A DNA stretch of 6,405 nt from UBA3871 sp041797745 (GCA_041797745.1 JBHBZU010000031.1:1-6405), one strand, 5' to 3'; shown: positions 1-5,715, counted from the stretch's first letter. Notes: generated by a model from the sequence alone, not told the origin. Program-made: numbers and translations.

Positions 1-2
1 CA

Positions 3-992
3 TTGGCAAGAGCATTAGGGTTAAATGAAGCCTTAGTATTGCAACAGATAAACTATTGGATTGAGATAAATAAGAAGTCCGGTAAAAACTATCATGACGG
101 GAAATATTGGACATACAATTCTATAAGAGCATGGCAAGAAAAAGACTTCGACTATATGAGTGTTGATACAGTAAAAAGAACTTTTGCTAAGCTTGAAAAG
201 GCGGGGTATCTTTTTATAGGAAACTATAATAAAGATCCAAGAGATAAAACAAAATGGTATACGATAAATGATGAAAAATTAGAAGAATTATATTTTGAAT
301 TGAATAAGAAAAAGCTGGAACATGAAAGAAGTATTTTAGAGAAAGAAAGTCAAAATACTATGCACAATGCATTAGGGCAAAATGCACCAATGGAAGAGTG
401 CAAAATCCACCAATGCAATGACGCATATAGCATTGATGCATTTGATGAAAATCCACCAATGCATTATGGTAGATTGCATGAACCATTACCAGAGATTACT
501 ACAAATAATTCATCAGAGAATACTTCATATATTTCTTCAGAGAATTCCTCCCACCTACCCATCCATAAATATGAGGACTTGTATATGAGGGACGGATTGG
601 AGGGAGGGAATAAAAAAATAAAATCATATAAATCTTGTTTAGAAGAAGTTAGAGAAAGTACAGGATATAACGAACACATGGAATTAGGAAATAAGATTAT
701 TGCACGAACATATGATGAAATTATTAAAGTTTTAGCTGATGTAATGATATTAAATGCAGATGATACAGTTACTATCAATCAAACAAAGTTACCTGCATAT
801 ATCGTTCAAGAGAGATTTAGGAGTTTAGATTCATCACACATGGAGTATCTTGTAAATGCTTTATCAGAGAACGAAGCTAAAATAAGAAATGTTAGAGCAT
901 TTATTTTAACAGCAGCGTATAATGCACCGAGCAATATGGATGCCTATTATACTGCACTTGTTAGTTATGATATGAGGGAAGGAGGACTTTGA
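3..992 (+). CDS. ICE replication initiator-like protein, winged-helix N-terminus and DUF6017-like C-terminus (5' partial)
   Basis: Probably a DNA-binding replication initiator of the outer ICE. Residues 1-95 (counted from base 3) read as a winged-helix domain: LGLNEALVLQQINYW, then KYWTYNSIRAWQ, then TVKRTFAKLEKAGYL and a wing with KWYTIN. A polar, low-complexity linker follows (about 96-220, with two SSEN copies). Residues about 225-325 match the DUF6017 pattern as I remember it (LPAYIVQERF, LDSSHMEYL, IRNVRAFILTAAYNAP, YYTALV). The frame is open to the left edge, and the TTG at base 3 is more likely an internal Leu codon than a true start, so some N-terminal residues are missing. The stop TGA (990-992) shares one base with the ATG of the next gene, which indicates translational coupling. 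The linker DNA contains 23-bp repeats described separately. Domain assignment is from memory of the family; the initiator role is inference. Confidence 0.75.
   Translation: MARALGLNEALVLQQINYWIEINKKSGKNYHDGKYWTYNSIRAWQEKDFDYMSVDTVKRTFAKLEKAGYLFIGNYNKDPRDKTKWYTINDEKLEELYFELNKKKLEHERSILEKESQNTMHNALGQNAPMEECKIHQCNDAYSIDAFDENPPMHYGRLHEPLPEITTNNSSENTSYISSENSSHLPIHKYEDLYMRDGLEGGNKKIKSYKSCLEEVRESTGYNEHMELGNKIIARTYDEIIKVLADVMILNADDTVTINQTKLPAYIVQERFRSLDSSHMEYLVNALSENEAKIRNVRAFILTAAYNAPSNMDAYYTALVSYDMREGGL
356..470 (+). repeat. Five in-phase 23-bp iteron-like direct repeats inside the initiator gene
   Basis: Units start at 356, 379, 402, 425 and 448, exactly 23 bp apart. Units 402 and 448 share 16 identical bases, AAAATCCACCAATGCA. 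Unit 379 matches unit 402 at 17 of 23 positions. Units 356 and 425 are more diverged but keep ATGCA in the same phase. The common core is CACCAATGCATTA. Because 23 is not a multiple of 3, successive copies are read in different frames and the protein shows no repeat, so the repetition exists at the DNA level. A degenerate sixth copy may follow at 471-490. Iterons inside the rep coding sequence are known from RepA_N plasmids such as pAD1 and pSK41; a matching role here is inference. Confidence 0.6.
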
Positions 993-1475
993 TGATAAAT
1001 GAGGAAATTGCAAATAGAGTAGTAAATATTGAAATAAATGTTTTAAAAGCAACCTATCAGGAGATATTAAATAATATCAATAAATTACATCAACGATCAA
1101 AGCAATATGGAGGATTAGGAAAATTAGTTAATGCTGAAGGCAGTGAAGTGAAGCTCAAAGATATGGTTAAAAAGGGACAACTTGAAGAAATTCCAGTTGA
1201 AGAAGCAGAGCTTAAGGAACTAAAAAAAGAACTTAATCGGTATGGCGTCAAGTTTTCAGTGATGAAGGATAAGGAAACTGGTAAATACTCCGTATTCTTT
1301 CAAGCCAAAGATATGAAAGTGATGGATAAAGTTTAAGCACGCATTAGCACAGTCTGAAAAGAAAACAGAAAGGAAAGAATCTATTCACAAGAATATTGAG
1401 AAGTTCAAGGAGATGGCCAAGAACTCTGTTTCTAAAGATAAAATCAAGAATAAACAAAAGGAGCAGAGCCTATGA
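992..1475 (+). pseudogene. pcfB: PcfB-like (DUF3801) conjugation protein, frameshifted
   Basis: PcfB-type proteins accompany the VirD4 coupling protein in Gram-positive conjugation systems, with pCF10 PcfB as the type. The start ATG at 992 has GGAGG at 981-985, 6 bases upstream; the TTG at 989 is too close to it. The frame reads MINEEIANRVVNIEI, then KLKDMVKKGQ, then YGVKFSVMKDKETGKYSVFF and QAKD, all expected for this family, and stops at TAA 1334-1336 after 114 residues. From base 1332 the next frame continues with family-like sequence (FKHALAQSEKKTERK to KNKQKEQSL) for 47 residues, to TGA 1473-1475. That stop overlaps the virD4 ATG by the classic ATGA. One base inserted or two bases lost near 1328-1332 explains the break. 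The N-terminal fragment may still be made. A sequencing error cannot be excluded. Confidence 0.75.
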
Positions 1476-1810
1476 TAGATAAAATATTAAAGGACATCGA
1501 AGGCTTATTTAAGGTGCAGGATAAGGCAAAGTTTGTAAAGCAAAACATTCCATATCTTGCATTTTTCTATTTAGGAAACATCTTTGCCCATCATGTGAGA
1601 AGCTATACCGGTGGTGATGTCATAGATAAAATCTTTCAGGGAATATTAGAACTTAATACCATGAGTTTTCTTCTAAGTATTCATCCGGTGGATGTAATCA
1701 TAGGAGTCGGAGTGGCTGTACTGATTAAATTTATTGTCTATAACAAAGGTAAAAATGCTAAAAAGTTTAGACAGGGAAAAGAGTATGGCTCAGCAAGATG
1801 GAGTGCATAA
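1472..1810 (+). pseudogene. virD4: VirD4-type coupling protein, N-terminal fragment cut by insertion
   Basis: The type IV coupling protein is a membrane ATPase that brings the relaxase-DNA complex to the conjugation channel. Only its N-terminal membrane module is present. Two hydrophobic segments are seen at about residues 26-40 (IPYLAFFYLGNIF) and 72-90 (PVDVIIGVGVAVLIKFIVY), followed by the conserved KGKNAKKFRQGKEYGSARW. Family members normally continue with G-T/N and a Walker A ATPase domain, to roughly 600 residues in total. Here the frame gains only Ser-Ala and a TAA at 1808-1810, in sequence belonging to the inserted element. The start is supported by AAAGGAG at 1457-1463, 8 bases upstream, and by the 4-base overlap with the pcfB frame. 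With no ATPase domain the fragment cannot work as a coupling protein. Excision of the inner element could restore the gene. Confidence 0.85.
1790..1803. other. Left attachment junction (attL) of the inner element within virD4
   Basis: The reading frame matches VirD4 up to GSARW (codons ending at 1801) and then diverges. Base composition rises from A+T-rich to about 50% G+C just downstream, and a recombinase gene begins 57 bases later. The sequence around the switch is AGCAAGATGGAGTGC. TnpX/TndX-type recombinases cross over at a GA dinucleotide, and GA occurs twice here (1796-1797 and 1801-1802). The exact crossover base cannot be fixed without the right end, which is outside the window. Confidence 0.6.
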
Positions 1811-1857
1811 TTTTAAGTGTAAATGACACATACATGGACGCACAGGAGGTTATGCAC
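1803..1857. repeat. 8-bp inverted repeat at the left end of the inner element
   Basis: GTGCATAA (1803-1810) and its exact complement TTATGCAC (1850-1857) flank 39 bases. The first arm is the outermost sequence of the element; the second lies between the Shine-Dalgarno and the start codon of the recombinase. Possible roles are recombinase binding arms, an operator, or an RNA stem whose 3' arm directly adjoins the ribosome binding site. The role is not proven. Confidence 0.4.
1844..1849 (+). promoter_or_regulatory. Ribosome binding site that fixes the recombinase start
   Basis: AGGAGG lies 8 bases before ATG 1858 but only 2 bases before the in-frame ATG 1852. The 1858 start is therefore preferred over 1852 and over the far upstream ATG at 1798. 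Confidence 0.8.
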
Positions 1858-3531
1858 ATGACTGATTATAGCAAAATTACAGCCCTTTACTCCCGCCTTT
1901 CCGTGGGCGACGAGGACAGGGACGGCGACGAGAGCAACAGCATACAGAACCAAAAAATCTTTTTGGAGAACTACGCCAAAGGGCAGCACCTAACCAATAT
2001 CCGGCACTACATTGACGACGACGAAAGCGGCAGGTTCTTTGACCGTTCTGCCTACTCCCGCATGATTGAAGATGTGGAAAGCGGCAAAATCGGTGTCTGC
2101 ATTATGAAAGACCTTACCCGCTGGGGGCGCGACTATCTCCAAGTTGGCAACGCTATGGAGATTTTTAGACGGAACAATGTACGCTTTATCGCAGTCAACA
2201 ACGGCATAGACAGCGAAAACTCCGACACATTAGAGTTTGCCCCCTTTATCAATATCATGTCGGAGTGGTACGCAAAGGACATCAGCAAGAAAGTGAAAAC
2301 GGGCATTAAGACCAAAGGCATGAGTGGGAAGCCAATTGCCACCGAAGTCCCTTACGGCTATATCAAAGCCCCGGATAACAAGGATTTTTGGATAATCGAC
2401 GAGGAAGCCGCCGAGGTTGTACGTCTTATTTTCCGTCTGTTTTTGGACGGGAAAAACCGAAACCAAATCGCCGTATATCTGACACAGGAGCAAATCCCAA
2501 CCCCCATTTTCTACATGAAAGACCGAGGACGGGGAACTTGTAAAAATAAGACGCTCAACGAGGATAACCGTTACAAGTGGAACAAAGCCACCTTGACCCA
2601 TATCCTCACGCGGCAGGAGTATTGCGGCGATGTAGTCAATTTCAAGACTACAAAGCATTTCCGGGATAAGCGCAACCACTATGTAGACAGAGGTCAGTGG
2701 CACATCACAGAAAATGTGCATGAACCGATTATTGACCGCACCGACTTTGAAAATGTGCAGCGGATTTTGGAAAACGCACCTGTCAAACGCCCCAACGGGG
2801 ACGAAGAAATCCACCCTCTGTCCGGTTTGCTTTTCTGTAAAGACTGCGGCGCAAAAATGCACATTCGCATAGATTACCGAAACGGCGGCAAGCGCCATGT
2901 TGCCTATTGCAGCGAGTACCACAAGGGAAAAGCCAAAAATCCCAAGTGCAGCTCTCCGCACATCATGGACGCGGATCTGCTTATGCAGACCGTCGCAGAT
3001 GTACTGAAAAAAATCGCGGAATACTCTATCAGCAACTGGGCAGAGTTTGAAGCCTTAGTGAAAAAGAGCCTTGCCATGCAGCAGACTGACAAAGTAGAGA
3101 AACAACAGAAGCGTATCTCTCAAATCACGATGTGCCTTGAACAGATTGACAAGGTGCTGAATAAACTTTATGAGGACAACGCGCTGGGTACTATCCCACA
3201 AGACCGCTATGAGCAGATATCGCAGAAGTATTCCGAAGAATACTACTCACTGAAAGCGGAGCTTGAACAGCTTAGGGAGCAGCTATCCGCTTTTGAAAAC
3301 GCGGGAGGACAGGCGCAGAAGTTTGTAAAGCTGATAGACCGTTACGCTGATTTTACCGACCTTACCCCGACTATCCTCAACGAGTTTATCAGTCGGATTG
3401 AAGTGCATGAGCGCGACAAGAAAAGGGCAAAACAGGCTATTCAGCATGTCGGGATATATTTTAACTATATCGGCAGATTTGAAAATGAACTGACACCGCT
3501 TGCAAAGCCGACAGAGCAGGAAATCCGGTAA
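1858..3531 (+). CDS. Large serine recombinase, TnpX-like (probably shortened at the C-terminus)
   Basis: It catalyses site-specific excision and integration of the inner element through a serine-DNA intermediate. The start at 1858 has AGGAGG (1844-1849) 8 bases upstream; ATG 1852 is too close to it, and ATG 1798 lies on the virD4 junction. The product is 557 residues. Resolvase catalytic domain: YSRLS with Ser15 as probable nucleophile and Arg13; LTRWGRD with Arg88 and Arg91. The recombinase domain runs over about 160-310 (PYGY, WNKATLTHILTRQEYCGD). A zinc ribbon is formed by Cys327, Cys330, Cys351 and Cys364. A coiled coil covers about 411-480, and a DUF4368-like segment about 485-550 (FVKLIDRY, LTPTILNEFISRIEVHE, YFNYIG). 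The frame stops at TAA 3529-3531 but stays open for 58 more Lys/Arg-rich codons, suggesting a nonsense change. The gene lies just downstream of truncated virD4 on the same strand. Confidence 0.93.
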   Translation: MTDYSKITALYSRLSVGDEDRDGDESNSIQNQKIFLENYAKGQHLTNIRHYIDDDESGRFFDRSAYSRMIEDVESGKIGVCIMKDLTRWGRDYLQVGNAMEIFRRNNVRFIAVNNGIDSENSDTLEFAPFINIMSEWYAKDISKKVKTGIKTKGMSGKPIATEVPYGYIKAPDNKDFWIIDEEAAEVVRLIFRLFLDGKNRNQIAVYLTQEQIPTPIFYMKDRGRGTCKNKTLNEDNRYKWNKATLTHILTRQEYCGDVVNFKTTKHFRDKRNHYVDRGQWHITENVHEPIIDRTDFENVQRILENAPVKRPNGDEEIHPLSGLLFCKDCGAKMHIRIDYRNGGKRHVAYCSEYHKGKAKNPKCSSPHIMDADLLMQTVADVLKKIAEYSISNWAEFEALVKKSLAMQQTDKVEKQQKRISQITMCLEQIDKVLNKLYEDNALGTIPQDRYEQISQKYSEEYYSLKAELEQLREQLSAFENAGGQAQKFVKLIDRYADFTDLTPTILNEFISRIEVHERDKKRAKQAIQHVGIYFNYIGRFENELTPLAKPTEQEIR

Positions 3532-3708
3532 ATGCGTGAGGAAATCGAAGAAGCAAGAAAGGAAAAGAGCCGAGCCTACCACCACAACTATTCAAGAGAA
3601 TACCGGGCGAGAAATCTTGAAAAGCAACGGGAGTACGACCGTATCAAAGTGCGGGAATATCGGGCGAAGAAAAAGGCACAGGCTACCGCCGCACTGTCCG
3701 CACCATAA
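3532..3708 (+). pseudogene. C-terminal tail of the recombinase frame, beyond an in-frame TAA
   Basis: Directly after the recombinase stop (3529-3531) the same frame runs on without interruption for 58 residues to TAA 3706-3708. It begins MREEIEEARKEK and continues with SREYRARNLEKQREYDR and REYRAKKK. It is rich in Arg, Lys, Glu and Tyr, like the charged tails I recall on TnpX-like recombinases, and uses the same G+C-rich codons. The intrinsic terminator starts 22 bases after this second stop, as expected at a true gene end. A single substitution (for example AAA, CAA or GAA to TAA) would explain the break. The stop is followed at once by ATG (TAAATG), so reinitiation could yield the tail as a separate basic peptide. 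No separate Shine-Dalgarno is evident. Confidence 0.55.
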
Positions 3709-3730
3709 AACAGAATAGCCAACATCAGAG

Positions 3731-3764
3731 AGGGATTTTCCGAACTACGGGAAGTCCCTTTTTT
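3731..3764 (+). terminator. Intrinsic terminator after the recombinase gene
   Basis: The arms at 3731-3742 and 3748-3759 form a 12-bp stem (two G-U pairs, no mismatch) around the loop AACTA, followed by a run of six T (3759-3764). It lies between the recombinase frame and the tnpW-like gene, 25 bases before the latter's start, so it could end recombinase transcripts or act as an attenuator for the genes downstream. Confidence 0.85.
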
Positions 3765-3788
3765 ACGCCCGGAGAAAGGAGAAACCTA

Positions 3789-4085
3789 TTGACAGAAAAG
3801 AAAGGGATACCCACTCCGCTGATTAAGCCGGACGGAATTATCACGACACAGAGGAACGGGCAGACCATTGTTGCGGAGCTGTTTTTCAATCCCAACGGCA
3901 CAGAAACATTCTCCGACAAGCTGCTGAAAGTGATACTTGCCGACAGTTTGCGTTTTTCTGCGTCTGACGGTCAAGAGCCGGAAAAAACACCCGAAAAATG
4001 CCCCTACTGCGTAACAAAGGGAAAAATAAAGGAGAAAATCAGAGCGAATGAAAACAGGACTTACCAAGCAGGAAAAGACCACTGA
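3789..4085 (+). CDS. tnpW: TnpW-like small transposon protein
   Basis: A 98-residue protein resembling the TnpW family named from Tn4451, whose function is not known. The segment ITTQRNGQTIVAELFFNPNG followed by TETFSDKLLKVILAD (about residues 18-53) fits the family pattern: a short beta hairpin, then an amphipathic helix with DKL and a hydrophobic repeat. The C-terminal part holds a CPYC pair and is basic. The start is TTG at 3789, with AAAGGAG at 3776-3782 six bases upstream; no ATG is available in this part of the frame. Its last 38 bases overlap the next gene in another frame. The position between a large serine recombinase and mobilisation genes is what the family assignment predicts. 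Family membership is from memory and moderately sure; the coding status is well supported by spacing and composition. Confidence 0.7.
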   Translation: MTEKKGIPTPLIKPDGIITTQRNGQTIVAELFFNPNGTETFSDKLLKVILADSLRFSASDGQEPEKTPEKCPYCVTKGKIKEKIRANENRTYQAGKDH

Positions 4086-4344
4086 TATTGGGTTTGACGA
4101 GAAAGACCCCCTTATCCATATCCGCACCCACAACACCGCCTTGAAGAAGCGTCTGATTGCATACATCCGCCGTTATCCGGCGATCTGCCAGCAGACCGAC
4201 GCAGACCCCGAAACGGGCTGCATGGAGTTTGATATTGCAAAGTGTCGTTTCTCTTTCCGTCTGACCGCCCCATACAGCGAGGAACGCCTGGAAGCAGAGC
4301 GACGGTATGCCAAAGAGAACAACGCCGCCGACAGGCTGAAATAA
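4048..4344 (+). CDS. Small conserved hypothetical protein of Clostridial mobile elements
   Basis: A 98-residue soluble protein starting MKTGLTKQEKTTDIGFD and containing DPLIHIRTHNTALKKRL, CRFSFRLTAPYSEERLEAERR and a charged end. I recall close relatives in many Firmicutes conjugative and mobilisable elements, but no function I can name with confidence. No membrane segment or catalytic motif is visible. ATG 4048 overlaps the tnpW-like gene by 38 bases. The nearest Shine-Dalgarno, AAAGGAG (4028-4034), is 13 bases upstream, which is long and suggests expression partly through coupling. The stop at 4342-4344 also marks the end of the G+C-rich block: the next base begins the A+T-rich cargo segment. 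Confidence 0.75.
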   Translation: MKTGLTKQEKTTDIGFDEKDPLIHIRTHNTALKKRLIAYIRRYPAICQQTDADPETGCMEFDIAKCRFSFRLTAPYSEERLEAERRYAKENNAADRLK

Positions 4345-4346
4345 TG

Positions 4347-4375
4347 TTGATTTGTTCATAGTTGTGTGATATACT
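4347..4375 (+). promoter_or_regulatory. Strong sigma-A type promoter for the cargo hydrolase
   Basis: TTGATT (4347-4352) and TATACT (4370-4375) are separated by 17 bases, with TG at 4367-4368 giving an extended -10. Transcription would begin near 4382, leaving a leader of about 42 bases before ATG 4424. No operator or riboswitch fold is obvious in that leader. It begins three bases after the preceding stop codon, so the cargo gene has its own expression. Confidence 0.7.
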
Positions 4376-4423
4376 TTTCTCAAATAAACAGGATGACAAA
4401 TCGAAAATAGAGGAGAACAAGAT

Positions 4424-5227
4424 ATGGAAAAACTAATTACAATATATAATACAGAATACGCTATCCCAGCAGTGTTTTCTTATTCCCAAAAACACGAAAA
4501 AATGCCAGCGGTAATTCTATGCCATGGGACAGGATCACAAAAAAATGAAGTCGGTAATTTGTTTGCAGAAATGTCCAAAAGATTATTGAACATCGGCATT
4601 GCTTCAATTCGTCTTGATTATGCAGGATGCGGTGATAGTAAGGCTTGCCAAACGAAATTAAGCTTTTGTGGAGAAGTGAATGATACAAAAAAAGTTTATC
4701 AGTATCTTTACACGCAGGACTTTATTGACTGTAACAATATTGGTATTTTAGGATTTAGTCAAGGAGCCCGTGTAATGGCAGAGCTATTAAAAGAAGTCCA
4801 TTCGATAAAATTTGCGATAAGTTGGTCTGGTGCATGTCATGATGGTATAGGAGTGTTCAAAGGATGGTTCGATGAGTATTATCAAGAAGCATTGGAAAAC
4901 GGTTATGCAAAGATACCGATGTTTTGGCGAGAGAACTTGCTGCTTTCAAAAAAATGGTTTGATGACATTCGTGATACAACTCCAATGATGGGATTGAGAA
5001 TGTACAAAGGTCCTATATTGGCTATAGCTGGCGACAAAGATGAACTGGTTCCCTATTATCATGCAAAAGAAATTGTGGAAAATAGCAAAAATGAAAACAG
5101 CAAGACTGTAATCGTAAAAAACTCCAATCATACTTTTAATGTTCTAATGCCTAACGAATCTAAAGCAAATGATGTTATTGAGCAAACCATACAATGGATA
5201 AATAAGGTTTTAATGATGAACAGGTAA
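4424..5227 (+). CDS. Alpha/beta-hydrolase fold esterase-like enzyme (cargo gene)
   Basis: A 267-residue cytoplasmic serine hydrolase with no signal peptide. Visible elements: oxyanion-type motif CHGTGSQKNEVG (residues 33-44), RLDYAGCGDS (63-72), nucleophile elbow GFSQG with Ser112, probable acid Asp206 in GDKDELVP, and probable base His236 in SNHTF. A cap-like, aromatic-rich insert lies at about 144-190. The arrangement resembles acyl, cinnamoyl or feruloyl-type esterases, so hydrolysis of a carboxylic ester is likely; the substrate cannot be read from sequence. AGGAG (4411-4415) lies 8 bases before the ATG. The gene is clearly richer in A+T than the element genes on either side and has its own promoter, so it looks like acquired cargo in a slot where related elements often carry resistance genes. 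Detoxification of an antibiotic or dietary ester is possible but unproven. Confidence 0.88.
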   Translation: MEKLITIYNTEYAIPAVFSYSQKHEKMPAVILCHGTGSQKNEVGNLFAEMSKRLLNIGIASIRLDYAGCGDSKACQTKLSFCGEVNDTKKVYQYLYTQDFIDCNNIGILGFSQGARVMAELLKEVHSIKFAISWSGACHDGIGVFKGWFDEYYQEALENGYAKIPMFWRENLLLSKKWFDDIRDTTPMMGLRMYKGPILAIAGDKDELVPYYHAKEIVENSKNENSKTVIVKNSNHTFNVLMPNESKANDVIEQTIQWINKVLMMNR

Positions 5228-5251
5228 AAATGATTTGGCAAATTCCGCTTA

Positions 5252-5279
5252 TTGAACAGTACACAATAAAACTTAATAC
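5252..5279 (+). promoter_or_regulatory. Possible weak promoter upstream of the DUF3847 gene
   Basis: TTGAAC (5252-5257) and TAATAC (5274-5279) are 16 bases apart. The terminator at 5289-5319 would lie immediately downstream, so a transcript from here would meet a terminator before the DUF3847 gene, as in an attenuated leader. Chance similarity is quite possible in this A+T-rich stretch. Confidence 0.25.
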
Positions 5280-5288
5280 CCACCCAAG

Positions 5289-5319
5289 AGGGCAGCTGAG
5301 AAAATCGACTGTCCTTTTT
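5289..5319 (+). terminator. Intrinsic terminator between cargo hydrolase and DUF3847 gene
   Basis: The arms at 5289-5299 and 5305-5315 pair over 11 positions with one C-A mismatch and two G-U pairs, around the loop GAAAA, followed by T5 (5315-5319). It lies 62 bases after the hydrolase stop and probably ends its transcript, insulating the mobilisation genes downstream. Confidence 0.7.
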
Positions 5320-5351
5320 CTATGCCTATGAGCAGAAAGGAGCGACCAACC

Positions 5352-5648
5352 ATGGCAAAACCAAAAGAGAAAACCCGTGAGGAACTGCAAGCAGAGATTG
5401 AGGACGGAAAGAAGAAAATCCGGCAGTTTGGGAACCGAGAAAAGATGTTGCGTCAGAAGCTATCCAAAGAGGAACGCAGAACGCGCAGCCACCGCCTTAT
5501 CGTCCGGGGCGCAGTCTTTGAAAGCATTGTGCCGGAGGCAAAGAACATGAGTGACGAGGAAGCCGCAGCACTTCTTAGGCTTGCTTTGACGAGTGAGCCG
5601 GTACGGGAGTATCTGAAAAAACGAACCGAAAGCGGGAACGCTGAATAA
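5352..5648 (+). CDS. DUF3847-like mobilisation-region protein
   Basis: A 98-residue charged, helical protein. The first half is a likely coiled coil (EELQAEIEDGKKKIRQFGNREKMLRQKL in outline), then KLSKEERRTRSHRLIVRGAVFESI, then an acidic helix (MSDEEAAALLRLAL). This order matches the DUF3847 family as I know it, found next to MobA/MobL relaxases. The function is unknown; a relaxosome accessory or DNA-binding role at the adjacent oriT is a reasonable inference. The start at 5352 is chosen because AAAGGAG (5336-5342) lies 9 bases upstream; the upstream in-frame ATG at 5322 would precede that site. The gene ends at 5648, inside the left arm of a 10-bp inverted repeat bordering the oriT region, so the nic sequence is only about 16-20 bases from its stop codon. 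Confidence 0.75.
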   Translation: MAKPKEKTREELQAEIEDGKKKIRQFGNREKMLRQKLSKEERRTRSHRLIVRGAVFESIVPEAKNMSDEEAAALLRLALTSEPVREYLKKRTESGNAE

Positions 5649-5715
5649 AGCCCTTAGACACTAAGGGCGCACTTATACACCCTAACGGGCGTGTGCACTC
5701 TACCGAGGGCTTTAT
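5645..5715 (-). other. Origin of transfer (oriT) with IncQ/pIP501-type nic sequence
   Basis: On the minus strand, bases 5675 to 5664 read TAAGTGCGCCCT, the nic core I know for RSF1010/R1162 and pIP501 (MOBQ relaxases), extended as TATAAGTGCGCCCTTAG. By analogy the cut is between G (5668) and C (5667) on the minus strand. Just 5' of nic on that strand is the usual imperfect inverted repeat, with arms ACACGCCC and GGGTGT around GTTA. Just 3' of nic, GCCCTTAG (5650-5657) and CTAAGGGC (5661-5668) form an 8-bp hairpin with loop ACA. An outer 10-bp repeat, ATAAAGCCCT (5645-5654) and AGGGCTTTAT (5706-5715), encloses everything. Transfer in this orientation would lead with the DUF3847/cargo side and bring the relaxase gene in last, as is usual. 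Confidence 0.8.

Noticed and set aside
509..547. The 24-bp repeat encoding two SSEN copies as further iterons
   Set aside because: Its period is a multiple of three, its sequence differs from the 23-bp units, and it is explained as a protein-level low-complexity repeat.
1328..1340. Programmed +1 frameshift in pcfB
   Set aside because: GTT TAA G offers a stop at the shift point but no good re-pairing for a +1 slip and no upstream Shine-Dalgarno-like stimulator. A plain indel is simpler.
1798..1860. Starts of the recombinase at ATG 1798 or ATG 1852
   Set aside because: 1798 straddles the virD4 junction and would make the gene depend on the insertion site; 1852 is only 2 bases from AGGAGG. ATG 1858 is spaced correctly and begins the conserved sequence.
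2230..2961. A 243-codon open frame on the minus strand
   Set aside because: It lies wholly inside the well-supported serine recombinase gene and is the kind of shadow frame expected opposite G+C-richer coding sequence.
4348..5236. Short direct repeat TGATTTG on both sides of the hydrolase gene as an insertion scar
   Set aside because: Seven A+T-rich bases recur by chance, and neither copy sits at a clean composition boundary or beside terminal inverted repeats.
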